The notes under the pieces are model-generated. The model saw only the letters and a list, made by a program, of their open reading frames with translations, did no database searches and was not told the DNA's origin. Of a stretch of DNA of 31,264 bases, positions 15,339 to 22,190 are shown piece by piece. Each line of letters starts with the position of its first letter. Positions within the stretch are counted from its first letter, which is position 1. Location of the stretch: NCBI GenBank assembly GCA_035552275.1, contig DASZLR010000261.1, positions 1-31,264 of the forward strand. Reading direction: 5' to 3'. The position numbers and the translations under genes are program-made. Source of the stretch: DASVLX01 sp035552275. GTDB lineage: Bacteria > Actinomycetota > Actinomycetes > Mycobacteriales > Pseudonocardiaceae.

Positions 15339-16568
15339 ATGCATTGGGAGGACACGCCAGCGCAGGCGGCGTTTCGGGACGAGGTTCGCGCCTTCATCGC
15401 CGACGCCTTTCCCGCCGAGTACCGGCCGGATCCGGTCGCCGAGCACAGCCTGGAACCCGAGGACGTCTGGGGCTACAACTGGCCCGTCGACCGGGTTTCC
15501 GACGACCCCGACCGCCGAGCGGGCGCCCGGAAGTGGGCGGCGGCGCTGGCCCGGCGCGGCTGGATCGCGCCGCACTGGCCCACCGAGTACGGCGGCGCGG
15601 GGCTGACCGCCATGGCGGAGTTCGTGCTGCACGAGGAGATGATGCGGGCGCGGGTGCCGACGGTGAACGGGATCGGCGCGTTCCTGCTCGGCCCGACGCT
15701 GCTCGAACACGGCACCGACGAGCAGCGCGCCGAGCACCTGCCGCCGATCGCGCGCGGCGAGCGGACCTGGGCGCAGGGCTTCTCCGAGCCGGGCGCGGGC
15801 TCCGACCTGGCGTCGCTGCGCACCCGCGCCGTGCGGGACGGGGACGACTACGTGGTCAACGGCCAGAAGGTGTGGACCTCGCTGGGCCAGCACGCCGACT
15901 GGCTGTTCGTGCTGGTGCGCACCGACCCGGACGCGGCCAAACCACACCGGGGCATCACGTTCCTGCTGGTGGACGCCGCGACCCCCGGTGTGACGATCCG
16001 GCCGATCGAGGACATCCGCGGCGCCAGCCCGTTCGCCGAGGTCTTCTTCTCCGACGCGCGGGTGCCGGTGCGCAACCGGGTCGGCGCGGAGAACCGCGGC
16101 TGGTACGTGGCGATGACCGCGCTGAGCTTCGAGCGGGCCGGCATCGGCGCGACGGTGAAATTCGAGCAGGCGCTGTCCCAACTGGTCGACCACCTCCGGG
16201 CCGACGGACCGGGTCTGCGGGCCGACCGGGCGACGCTGCGGCTGGAGATCGCCCGCCGGTACACCGAGATGCGGGTGCTCTACAACCTCGCCCGCTACAC
16301 GGTTTCCCGGCAGGCCGGCGGCGGTGTGCCGGGTTACGAGGCCTCGGTCAACCAGCTCTTCGGCGCCGAACTGGCGCAGCGGCTGGCCGACACCGGCACG
16401 AAGGCCTTCGGTCCGCTCGCCCAGTCGTGGGACCGGCGGGACGCGCCGCTGGCCGCCGCGTTCACCCATCTGCGGTTCGACGCGGTCGCCGCTACCTTCC
16501 TCGGTGGCACAACGGAAATCCAACGAAACGTGATCGCCACCAGGGGCCTGAACCTGCCTCGAAGCTGA
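15339..16568 (+). CDS. Acyl-CoA dehydrogenase (first subunit of a probable pair)
   Basis: A 409-residue FAD-dependent acyl-CoA dehydrogenase that introduces a 2,3-double bond in an acyl-CoA. Visible family motifs are GWIAPHWPTEYGGAGL, QGFSEPGAGSDLASLRTRA (flavin and substrate binding), NGQKVWTSLGQHADW, and the C-terminal GGTTEIQRNVIATRGL. In MCAD-type enzymes the catalytic Glu sits just before GT in that last motif; here it is Gly, common among actinobacterial FadE proteins that place the base elsewhere or work as heteromers. The ATG at 15339 follows an AGGAAA/CAGGG region. A second dehydrogenase closes the operon (18284-19381), the arrangement of alpha2-beta2 steroid-side-chain dehydrogenases in mycobacteria. 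A heteromeric enzyme is therefore likely but inferred. Confidence 0.92.
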   Translation: MHWEDTPAQAAFRDEVRAFIADAFPAEYRPDPVAEHSLEPEDVWGYNWPVDRVSDDPDRRAGARKWAAALARRGWIAPHWPTEYGGAGLTAMAEFVLHEEMMRARVPTVNGIGAFLLGPTLLEHGTDEQRAEHLPPIARGERTWAQGFSEPGAGSDLASLRTRAVRDGDDYVVNGQKVWTSLGQHADWLFVLVRTDPDAAKPHRGITFLLVDAATPGVTIRPIEDIRGASPFAEVFFSDARVPVRNRVGAENRGWYVAMTALSFERAGIGATVKFEQALSQLVDHLRADGPGLRADRATLRLEIARRYTEMRVLYNLARYTVSRQAGGGVPGYEASVNQLFGAELAQRLADTGTKAFGPLAQSWDRRDAPLAAAFTHLRFDAVAATFLGGTTEIQRNVIATRGLNLPRS

Positions 16569-16591
16569 ACCCGTCTGGAGAAGTGGAGCAC

Positions 16592-17335
16592 ATGTACGAG
16601 ACCCTTGACGTGAAGATCGAAGAGCGGGTGGCCTGGCTGACGCTCAACCGGCCGGACAAGCTCAACGCGCTGTCGCCGACCTCCCTGCACGAGCTGCGCC
16701 AGGTCTTCACCGAGCTCGACGACAACGAGGACGTCTGTGTGGTCGTGTTGCGCGGGGCCGGCGACCGGGCCTTCTGCGCGGGCATGGACCTCGCCTGGTC
16801 CGAGTCACTCACCAAAAAGGACCGAATCGAGCAGGGTCGGCTGGGCGAGAAGACGTTCGCCATGATGGAGCGGCTGTCCATTCCGGTGATCGCCGCGGTG
16901 CACGGCTACGCCGTCGGCGGCGGGCTGGAACTGGCCCTGGCGGCCGACTTCATCGTCTGCTCGGACGACGCCAAGATGGGCCTGGTCGAGATCACCCTCT
17001 CGGCGCGGCCGCCGTATCGGCCCAAGATCACCGCCGACGGCGACCCGGACCAGCCGGAGTTCGGCGGATCGGCGCCGGGCTGGGGCGGCGTCAAGCGGCT
17101 GCCGGCCCGAATCGGTATGGCGCGCGCCAAGGAGCTGCTGTTCACCGGCGTCCGGCTGGACCCGCAGCGGGCGTTCGAACTCGGCCTGGTCAACAACGTG
17201 TTCCCGGCCGAGGAGTTCGACAAGCGGGTGGGTGAGCTGGCCGAGCGGATCGCCGCGATGAACCGCTACAACCTGCGTCTGGTCAAGGAACTGGTGAGCA
17301 ACGGCTACGACTGGATCGAGCCCCACCCGAGCTAA
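16592..17335 (+). CDS. Enoyl-CoA hydratase/isomerase family protein with an extra loop
   Basis: A 247-residue crotonase-fold protein. The oxyanion-hole segments are FCAGMDL (61-67) and GYAVGGGLELAL (105-116). Both catalytic acids of classical hydratases are kept: Glu113 in GGGLELA and Glu133 in GLVEITL. Between ITL and PGWGG, where the family normally has about three residues, there is an insertion of about 22 residues (137-160) rich in Pro, Asp and Gly. It should sit at the mouth of the active site and may fit a bulky or polar acyl group. The ATG at 16592 is preceded by GTGGAG. It lies between the dehydrogenase and the VOC gene, 23 bases after the former, so it likely hydrates the product of the dehydrogenase step. 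The exact reaction (hydratase, isomerase or hydrolase) is unknown. Confidence 0.88.
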   Translation: MYETLDVKIEERVAWLTLNRPDKLNALSPTSLHELRQVFTELDDNEDVCVVVLRGAGDRAFCAGMDLAWSESLTKKDRIEQGRLGEKTFAMMERLSIPVIAAVHGYAVGGGLELALAADFIVCSDDAKMGLVEITLSARPPYRPKITADGDPDQPEFGGSAPGWGGVKRLPARIGMARAKELLFTGVRLDPQRAFELGLVNNVFPAEEFDKRVGELAERIAAMNRYNLRLVKELVSNGYDWIEPHPS

Positions 17336-17345
17336 GGAGGTCGCC

Positions 17346-18284
17346 ATGCGGATCTACCGAATAGACCATGTCGCGCAGGTGGCGCCCGACCTCGATGCTC
17401 AGGTCGGGTTGCTGGAGCGGCTGTTCGGCTTTCGGCGCACGCTGAGTTGGGACAACCCGGAGCAGGGCGTGCGCGGCGTACGGCTCGCGGTGCCCGGCAG
17501 TTGGGGGCAGACCTGGGAGGTGCTCGCGCCCTCCGGGGCCGACTCACCGATCCAGGCGGCGCTGGACGACAACGGCGGCCGGGCCGGCTTCCACCACGTC
17601 GGCGCCGAAGTCCCGGATCTGGACGCCGCGCGCGCCGAGTTGGAAGGCCTCGGGATCACGGTGACATCGGGGACACCGGGCGTCGGCTGGATCGAGGCGT
17701 CGCTGTCGCCGCCCAAACACGGCCGGGGCGTGCTGTTCCGGCTGCGCGGACCCGGCGGCCTGGCGCTGTGCGGCGACGAGACCGCCACGCCGGCCCAGTC
17801 GGCGCCGCCGGCCGGGCCGAGTCTTGGGATCGTCACGCTGGACCACATCTGTCAGGCGTTCTGGGACCGGGACGAGTTGGCCAGGTGGTATGCCGAGCTG
17901 GCCGGCTTCGTTCCGGTGTGGCGCACCCCGATCGACGAGCACCCGGACATGGCCGACCTGGTGCTCAACGTGCCCGGCTCGACCATCTGCTGGGAGGTGA
18001 TCATGCCGCGAGGCGAGGATTCGTTCATCGACCGGTTCCTGGCCCGCAACGGCACGGCGGTGCACCACGTGACCTTCCAGGTGGCCGACTGGGACGCGGC
18101 GCTGGCGGCGTGCGCGCGGCAGGAGATCCCGACCTTCGATGAGGAGTCCGGGGTGACCGACGGGGCGGCCTGGAAGCACACCTTCATCCACCCGAAGCAC
18201 GTCGGCGGGGTGCTGGTTCAGTTGTTCTGGGAAGAGCGGCCCGGGGTGTGGGTGCGGTCGGACAAGATTCCGCCGGAGAGCTGA
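17346..18284 (+). CDS. Tandem-domain VOC protein resembling fused methylmalonyl-CoA epimerases
   Basis: A 312-residue protein made of two copies of a methylmalonyl-CoA-epimerase-like domain (about 1-140 and 160-298). Domain 1 shows IDHVAQ, TWEVLAPSGADSPI, GFHHVGAEV. Domain 2 shows LDHICQ, CWEVIMPRGEDSFI, VHHVTFQV and IHPKHVGGVLVQL. Bacterial epimerase binds metal with His, Gln, His and Glu. Domain 2 offers His167, Glu217, His240/241 and Gln292, the same set with Glu and Gln exchanged. Domain 1 has His8, Glu58, His83/84 and Arg132, so it has probably lost metal. The ATG at 17346 follows AAGGAGG, the best ribosome site in the operon. The stop overlaps the next start by one base (TGATG). A role in epimerising or isomerising a 2-branched acyl-CoA is plausible; a ring-cleaving dioxygenase is an alternative. 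Confidence 0.8.
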   Translation: MRIYRIDHVAQVAPDLDAQVGLLERLFGFRRTLSWDNPEQGVRGVRLAVPGSWGQTWEVLAPSGADSPIQAALDDNGGRAGFHHVGAEVPDLDAARAELEGLGITVTSGTPGVGWIEASLSPPKHGRGVLFRLRGPGGLALCGDETATPAQSAPPAGPSLGIVTLDHICQAFWDRDELARWYAELAGFVPVWRTPIDEHPDMADLVLNVPGSTICWEVIMPRGEDSFIDRFLARNGTAVHHVTFQVADWDAALAACARQEIPTFDEESGVTDGAAWKHTFIHPKHVGGVLVQLFWEERPGVWVRSDKIPPES

Positions 18285-19381
18285 TGGACCTCACCCTCAC
18301 CGACGATCAGCGACTGATCCAGACCGCCGCGCGGGAACTGCTGGACTCCCGCGCGGCGGCGGCCGGCGCGCGGGCGGTCGCCGCCGAGCCGGCCGGCTAC
18401 TCGACGCAGTTGTGGAAGGAGATGGTGGAACTCGGCTGGACCGGACTGGCCTTTCCGGAGTCGCACGGCGGTGTCGGCGCGGGCTTTCTGGAGCTGTGTC
18501 TGGTCATCGAGGAACTGGGTCGAGCGCGGGTGCCCAGCCCGTTCGTGCCGACTGTGGCCTGCTGCGGCCTGCCGATCCTGCGGCACGGCACGGAGGCGCA
18601 GCGGGCCGAGTGGCTGGGCGCGATCGCGCGCGGCCGGATCATGAGTTACGCCCTCGGCGACGAGGTGGCCGCCGAACGGTTCGCACAAGGGTTGGCACTG
18701 AACGGTTCGGCGCTGTTCGTGCCCTACGCCGACGCCGCCGACCAACTGCTCGTGGTGGCCCGACACGGCGACGAGTCGGTCGTCGCGCTGGTCGACACCG
18801 CCGCACCGGGTGTCGTCCGGGAGGGGTTGGAGGTGGTCGGCGATCCGTCGTGCCGGGTGTCCTTCGAGGACGTCCGGGTGCCCGGCGAGCGGGTGCTCGG
18901 CGGGTCGGAGGTGGCTGGATCGGAGGTAGCCGGGTCGGCGGTCGCTGAGGCGGTCACCGCGTACGGGACGGCGGCGGTGTGCGCGGAGATGGTCGGCGGC
19001 GCGCAGGGCGTACTGGACATGACGGTGGAGTACGCGCGCCAGCGGGAGCAGTTCGGCAAGCCCATCGGGGCGTTCCAGGCCGTCCAGCATCACTGCGCCG
19101 ACATGGCGATCGACGTGCTGAGTTCGCGGTTCATCGCGTACGAGGCGATCTGGCGGCTGGCGTCCGAAGTGGACGCCACGATGGAGCTGTCGCTGGCGAA
19201 GTCGTGGGTTTCCGAGGCATACCAGCGGGTGTGCGCGCTGGGTCATCAGGTGCACGGCGCGATCGGCTTCACCGCCGAGCACGACCTGCACTACTACTCG
19301 CGGCACGCCATGGCGTCGGCGCTGGCCTTCGGCGACGCCGACGTCCACAGCGAACAGGTCGCGAGAAACCTGGGCATCTAG
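18284..19381 (+). CDS. Acyl-CoA dehydrogenase (second subunit of a probable pair)
   Basis: A 365-residue acyl-CoA dehydrogenase of the shorter, divergent actinobacterial type. The start MDLTLTDDQRLIQTAARELL and GWTGLAFPESHGGVGAGFLE are typical, as is the FAD-binding ARQREQFGKPIGAFQAVQH. The middle beta-domain is reduced: the usual TEPxxGSD flavin loop is replaced by ALGDEVAAERFA. Proteins like this often partner a complete dehydrogenase to form an alpha2-beta2 enzyme, and one lies three genes upstream. Residues 207-221 are a threefold five-residue repeat (GSEVA, GSEVA, GSAVA) in the linker before the C-terminal helices. The ATG overlaps the VOC stop and has GGAG upstream. It is the last gene of the operon and ends 21 bases from a convergent lactonase gene. 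Confidence 0.9.
   Translation: MDLTLTDDQRLIQTAARELLDSRAAAAGARAVAAEPAGYSTQLWKEMVELGWTGLAFPESHGGVGAGFLELCLVIEELGRARVPSPFVPTVACCGLPILRHGTEAQRAEWLGAIARGRIMSYALGDEVAAERFAQGLALNGSALFVPYADAADQLLVVARHGDESVVALVDTAAPGVVREGLEVVGDPSCRVSFEDVRVPGERVLGGSEVAGSEVAGSAVAEAVTAYGTAAVCAEMVGGAQGVLDMTVEYARQREQFGKPIGAFQAVQHHCADMAIDVLSSRFIAYEAIWRLASEVDATMELSLAKSWVSEAYQRVCALGHQVHGAIGFTAEHDLHYYSRHAMASALAFGDADVHSEQVARNLGI
18902..18946 (+). repeat. Three tandem 15-bp units inside the second dehydrogenase gene
   Basis: Units at 18902-18916, 18917-18931 and 18932-18946 encode GSEVA, GSEVA and GSAVA. They differ by a few bases each. In-frame repeats of this size expand and contract by slippage without breaking the gene. Confidence 0.75.
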
Positions 19382-19402
19382 TGTCCTGGTGGCGGAGTTT
19401 GG

Positions 19403-20266
19403 TCAGCTCCGGGGCCAGCCGGCGCCCGGGACCGGCGCCGGCGCGGTCAGCACCTGGCCGGTGTGGCCGCCCAACAGCGCGCCCATGTTCTCCACGCCCT
19501 GCCAGTCCGCCACCATCATGAACAGTGTCCTGCCGTCCGCGCCGCCCAGCATGCAGGCGAAGCAGGCCTGGTCCAGCTCGATCCGATCCAGCACCGCGCC
19601 GCCCTCGGCCACCCGGGAACACCGCGCGCCGCCGGAAGCCATGTCCGAGCACCAGATGGCGCCCTCGGCGTCGAGACAGATGCCGTCGCCGCCGTGTTCG
19701 GCCCACACCCGGCGGTTCGACAGGCTGCCGTCGGCGGCGATGTCGAACGCGGTGAGCTGGCTGGCAAAGGACTCCGCGACGATCAGCGTCGCATTGTCCG
19801 GTGTCACCACCATTCCGTTGGGGAACGCGATGTCTTCGGCGACCTTCCGGACGGACCCGTCCGGGGTGATCAGCGCCAGGAATCCGGGCCGGAACTCCTC
19901 CACGCCGAACCGGAATCCGACGCTGTTGAGGTAGATGTTGCCCCGGCCGTCCACCACGATCTCGTTCCAGCCGGCGCCCAACTCGCTGAGGTCGGCGTGG
20001 GTGACCAGCGACCCGTCGGGTTCCTGCCGCAGCAGCCGGTCCTCGCTGGTCACCAGCAGCCGCCCGTCGGGCAGCCAGTCGATGGAGTACCCGACCGGGG
20101 TCGGGCTCTTGGCGACCACCTCGCGGTCGCCGTGCGCATCGAGCGCGACGATTTCCTGGGCGCCCCAGTTGGCGAACCACAACCGGCCGTCATGCCAGCG
20201 CGGCGACTCACCGATCCCGAGGCCGGTCGTCAGGGTTCTGAGCTCAGGTGTGGCGAGCTCGGTCAT
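19403..20266 (-). CDS. SMP-30/gluconolactonase-family lactonase
   Basis: A 287-residue six-bladed beta-propeller hydrolase. The metal ligands known from SMP-30 line up in both order and spacing: Glu20 (GIGESPRW), Asn150 (FPNGM) and Asp199 (GICLDAEGAIW), with Asn101 (GWNEIVVD) at the substrate position. It should open a sugar-acid or other small lactone in the cytoplasm; no signal peptide is present. The ATG at 20266 has AAGGAGA seven bases upstream, and that site lies inside the 3' end of the ECF42 sigma gene, overlapping it by 23 bases. It is therefore the third gene of the DGPF-ECF42 unit rather than part of the convergent acyl-CoA operon, although a lactone intermediate shared with that operon cannot be excluded. 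Confidence 0.9.
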   Translation of the reverse strand: MTELATPELRTLTTGLGIGESPRWHDGRLWFANWGAQEIVALDAHGDREVVAKSPTPVGYSIDWLPDGRLLVTSEDRLLRQEPDGSLVTHADLSELGAGWNEIVVDGRGNIYLNSVGFRFGVEEFRPGFLALITPDGSVRKVAEDIAFPNGMVVTPDNATLIVAESFASQLTAFDIAADGSLSNRRVWAEHGGDGICLDAEGAIWCSDMASGGARCSRVAEGGAVLDRIELDQACFACMLGGADGRTLFMMVADWQGVENMGALLGGHTGQVLTAPAPVPGAGWPRS

Positions 20267-21527
20267 TGATTTTCTCCTTACGTCTGTTCAGGAAGTCGCG
20301 TTCGGCCGCGTTCTCGGTTCGGTCGAACGCTTTCTGGTATGCCGCGACGGCTTCCGCGTCGCGGCCCAGGCGGGCGAGCAGATCGGCGCGGATCGCGTGG
20401 AACACGTGGTAGCCGTCCAGATCGAGCGCGTCGACCAGCACGAGCGCAGCCGCCGGTCCGTCGATCTCGGCCACGGCGACGGCCCGGTTGAGTGCCGCCA
20501 CCGGACTTGGCGCGATCTCCAGCAACTGGTTGTACAGCCGCAGGATCTGCCGCCAGTCGGTGTCGCTCGCGGTGGGCGCGTCGCTGTGCACGGCGTTGAC
20601 GGCCGCCTGAAGCTGGTACGGGCCTGGTTGGTCGCGCCGGATGCAGCGCCGCACCAGGTCCTGGCCCTCGGCGATCAGGTCCCGATCCCATCGGGCGCGG
20701 TCCTGGTCCGCCAACAGGATCAGCTGGCCATCGGCTGTGGTGCGGGCCGCCCGGCGGGAGTGGATCAGCACCATCAGGGCCAGCAGCCCGATGGCTTCGG
20801 GCTCGTCCGGCATCAGCTCGGCGAGCAGCCGGCCCAGCCGGATCGCCTCGGCGCACAGGTCGTCGCGCACCAGCGACTGACCCGAACTGGCCGTGTAACC
20901 CTCGTTGAAGATGAGGTAGACGACGGCCAGCACCGCCCGCAGCCGGTCCGGCAGGTCGGCTTCCCTGGGCACCCGGTACGGGATCCGGGCATCGCGGATC
21001 TTGCCCTTGGCCCGGACCAGCCGCTGTGCCATGGTCTTCTCCGGCACCAGGAACGCCCGAGCGATCTCCGGAGTGGACAGTCCACCCAGCAGCCGCAGGG
21101 TGAGCGCCACTTGGGCGGCCGGCGCGAGCGCGGGGTGGGCGCAGGTGAAGATCAGCCGCAGTCGGTCGTCACGCACAGCACCCTCCTCCGCCGGTTCGTC
21201 AGGTTCGTCGTTGTGGTCAGCGGCATGCAGCAGCGCCGCCTGGGCGTGCCGGTCGGCGCGGGAGGCCTCCCGGCGCAGTCGGTCGATGGCCCGGTTGCGG
21301 GCGGTGGTGATGATCCAGCCAGCCGGGCTCGGTGGCGGCCCGGCGGCCGGCCACCGCTGCACGGCCGTGGCGAACGCGTCCTGCACCGCTTCCTCAGCGA
21401 GATCGATATCGCCGAGGACCCGAACCAACACCGCCACCGCCCGGCCGTACTCCGCGCGGAACACCCGCTCGATCTCCGTGACCGGGAGCACGGCCGGGCC
21501 GTCATCCGACATCCCGTTACTCGACAT
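20244..21527 (-). CDS. ECF42-type sigma factor with C-terminal extension
   Basis: A 427-residue extracytoplasmic-function sigma factor. Region 2 is about residues 18-86 (VFRAEYGRAVAVLVRVLGD, WIITTARNRAIDRLRRE). Region 4 is about 138-178 (LRLLGGLSTPEIARAFLVPE, then MAQRLVRAKGKIR). A long helical, TPR-like C-terminal extension (about 190-427) replaces an anti-sigma factor; FNEGY and LLEIAPSPVAALNRAVA are typical of it. These traits, and a DGPF/YCII gene immediately upstream, define the ECF42 group, whose members activate DGPF genes. The ATG at 21527 is 36 bases after the DGPF stop; a second ATG at 21512 (MSDDGP) is also possible and neither has a strong ribosome site. No anti-sigma gene is nearby, as expected for the group. 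Confidence 0.9.
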   Translation of the reverse strand: MSSNGMSDDGPAVLPVTEIERVFRAEYGRAVAVLVRVLGDIDLAEEAVQDAFATAVQRWPAAGPPPSPAGWIITTARNRAIDRLRREASRADRHAQAALLHAADHNDEPDEPAEEGAVRDDRLRLIFTCAHPALAPAAQVALTLRLLGGLSTPEIARAFLVPEKTMAQRLVRAKGKIRDARIPYRVPREADLPDRLRAVLAVVYLIFNEGYTASSGQSLVRDDLCAEAIRLGRLLAELMPDEPEAIGLLALMVLIHSRRAARTTADGQLILLADQDRARWDRDLIAEGQDLVRRCIRRDQPGPYQLQAAVNAVHSDAPTASDTDWRQILRLYNQLLEIAPSPVAALNRAVAVAEIDGPAAALVLVDALDLDGYHVFHAIRADLLARLGRDAEAVAAYQKAFDRTENAAERDFLNRRKEKINDRARHT

Positions 21528-21542
21528 CGCCGTTGGTCGACA
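21506..21542 (-). repeat. Three TGTCGA-type 15-16 bp tandem units before and in the start of the ECF42 gene
   Basis: On the minus strand, units beginning TGTCGACCAACGG (from 21542), TGTCGAGTAACGG (from 21526) and TGTCGGATGACGG (from 21511) follow each other every 15-16 bases. Each opens with TGTCGA or TGTCGG, the same hexamer as the -35 of the promoter ahead of the DGPF gene. They may be binding sites, a cryptic internal promoter or simple repeat coding. Confidence 0.55.
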
Positions 21543-21563
21543 TGGCCTTACACCACATCGCTC

Positions 21564-21917
21564 TTACTCGGCATCGTCCTGGAACGGCCGGACCTCGATG
21601 GGCAGCAGGCGGATCGCGCGCGCGAGCTTGCCACCCCATTCCAGGGCCGCGTCCAGGTCGGGCGCCTTGATGATGGTGAACCCGCCCAGGTGCTCCTTGC
21701 CCTCGGCGTAAGGGCCGTCGGTGGTGAGGATGTCGCCGTCGCGGTTTCGCACTACGGTGGCCGTGCTCGGCGCGTTCAGCCCGCCGGAGAACACCCACAC
21801 GCCGGCCGCCTTCATCTCGTCCCGCAGCGCGTTGATGTCGCGCATGATCGGGTCCAGGACCTCCGGCGGGGGCGGGTCGCCGTCGGGCGAATAGATGCTG
21901 AGCAAGTAGTTCTTCAT
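21564..21917 (-). CDS. DGPF/YCII-domain protein
   Basis: A 117-residue YCII-related protein, fold alpha-beta ferredoxin-like, function unknown. It carries the family signature as TDGPYAEGKEHLGGF (DGPY where most have DGPF). The start MKNYLLSIYSPDGDPPPP and the AGVWVFSGGL segment are usual in these proteins. The ATG at 21917 has AAGGAGG a few bases upstream. It is the first gene of the ECF42 unit and sits behind a TGTCGA/CGTAT promoter, so it is the expected direct target of that sigma factor. DGPF proteins are often guessed to bind small molecules or regulate the sigma factor; nothing here decides between these. Confidence 0.9.
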   Translation of the reverse strand: MKNYLLSIYSPDGDPPPPEVLDPIMRDINALRDEMKAAGVWVFSGGLNAPSTATVVRNRDGDILTTDGPYAEGKEHLGGFTIIKAPDLDAALEWGGKLARAIRLLPIEVRPFQDDAE

Positions 21918-21976
21918 CGTCAGTCCTCCTTGATCTGGACGCTACCGCCGAGGCCGCTGCCCGGCTGTCATCCTCT

Positions 21977-22003
21977 ATACGAACCACTCCGGCCGAATCG
22001 ACA
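21977..22003 (-). promoter_or_regulatory. ECF42-type promoter of the DGPF-sigma-lactonase unit
   Basis: On the minus strand TGTCGA (22003-21998), a 16-base spacer and CGTAT (21981-21977) precede the DGPF gene, placing the transcript start near 21970 and giving a leader of about 50 bases. The elements agree with the ECF42 consensus as I recall it (TGTCGA, then CGA/TC). This makes the unit autoregulated. Confidence 0.65.
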
Positions 22004-22149
22004 CTCAGGACGGCCGGCAAGCGAGAAAATCGTTTCGTAGTCATAGGATCACGCTATGTGCCCGCCATGATGGCGCGCATCAGGGATCAACCCTGGGTTT
22101 TCCCGGATAACGGGTCGGCTCGGACTCAGGGTGCTGGAACTCGGGGTGC

Positions 22150-22180
22150 TTGACTCTCACACACTGTCAGGCTGTGCGGT
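22150..22180 (+). promoter_or_regulatory. MerR-type promoter/operator of the MerR gene
   Basis: TTGACT at 22150-22155 is followed by the dyad CTCACACACTGTCAG (22156-22170), whose arms match as CT-ACA and TGT-AG. A MerR-like spacer of 19 bases places the -10 at TGCGGT (22175-22180), which is a poor match. MerR regulators bind such dyads inside overlong spacers, so self-regulation is likely. Confidence 0.5.
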
Positions 22181-22190
22181 GGGAGCCGTC

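Noticed and set aside
13659..16523. A 954-codon open frame on the minus strand opposite the CoA ligase and dehydrogenase genes
   Set aside because: Both sense-strand genes have complete catalytic motifs. The antisense product is low-complexity and crosses a gene boundary, as expected of GC-driven open frames.
19935..22040. A 701-codon open frame on the plus strand opposite the ECF42/DGPF genes
   Set aside because: It runs across three well-supported genes and a promoter, with shadow composition.
21517..22044. A 175-codon minus-strand frame across the DGPF gene
   Set aside because: It includes the ECF42 promoter and reads the DGPF gene in the wrong frame.
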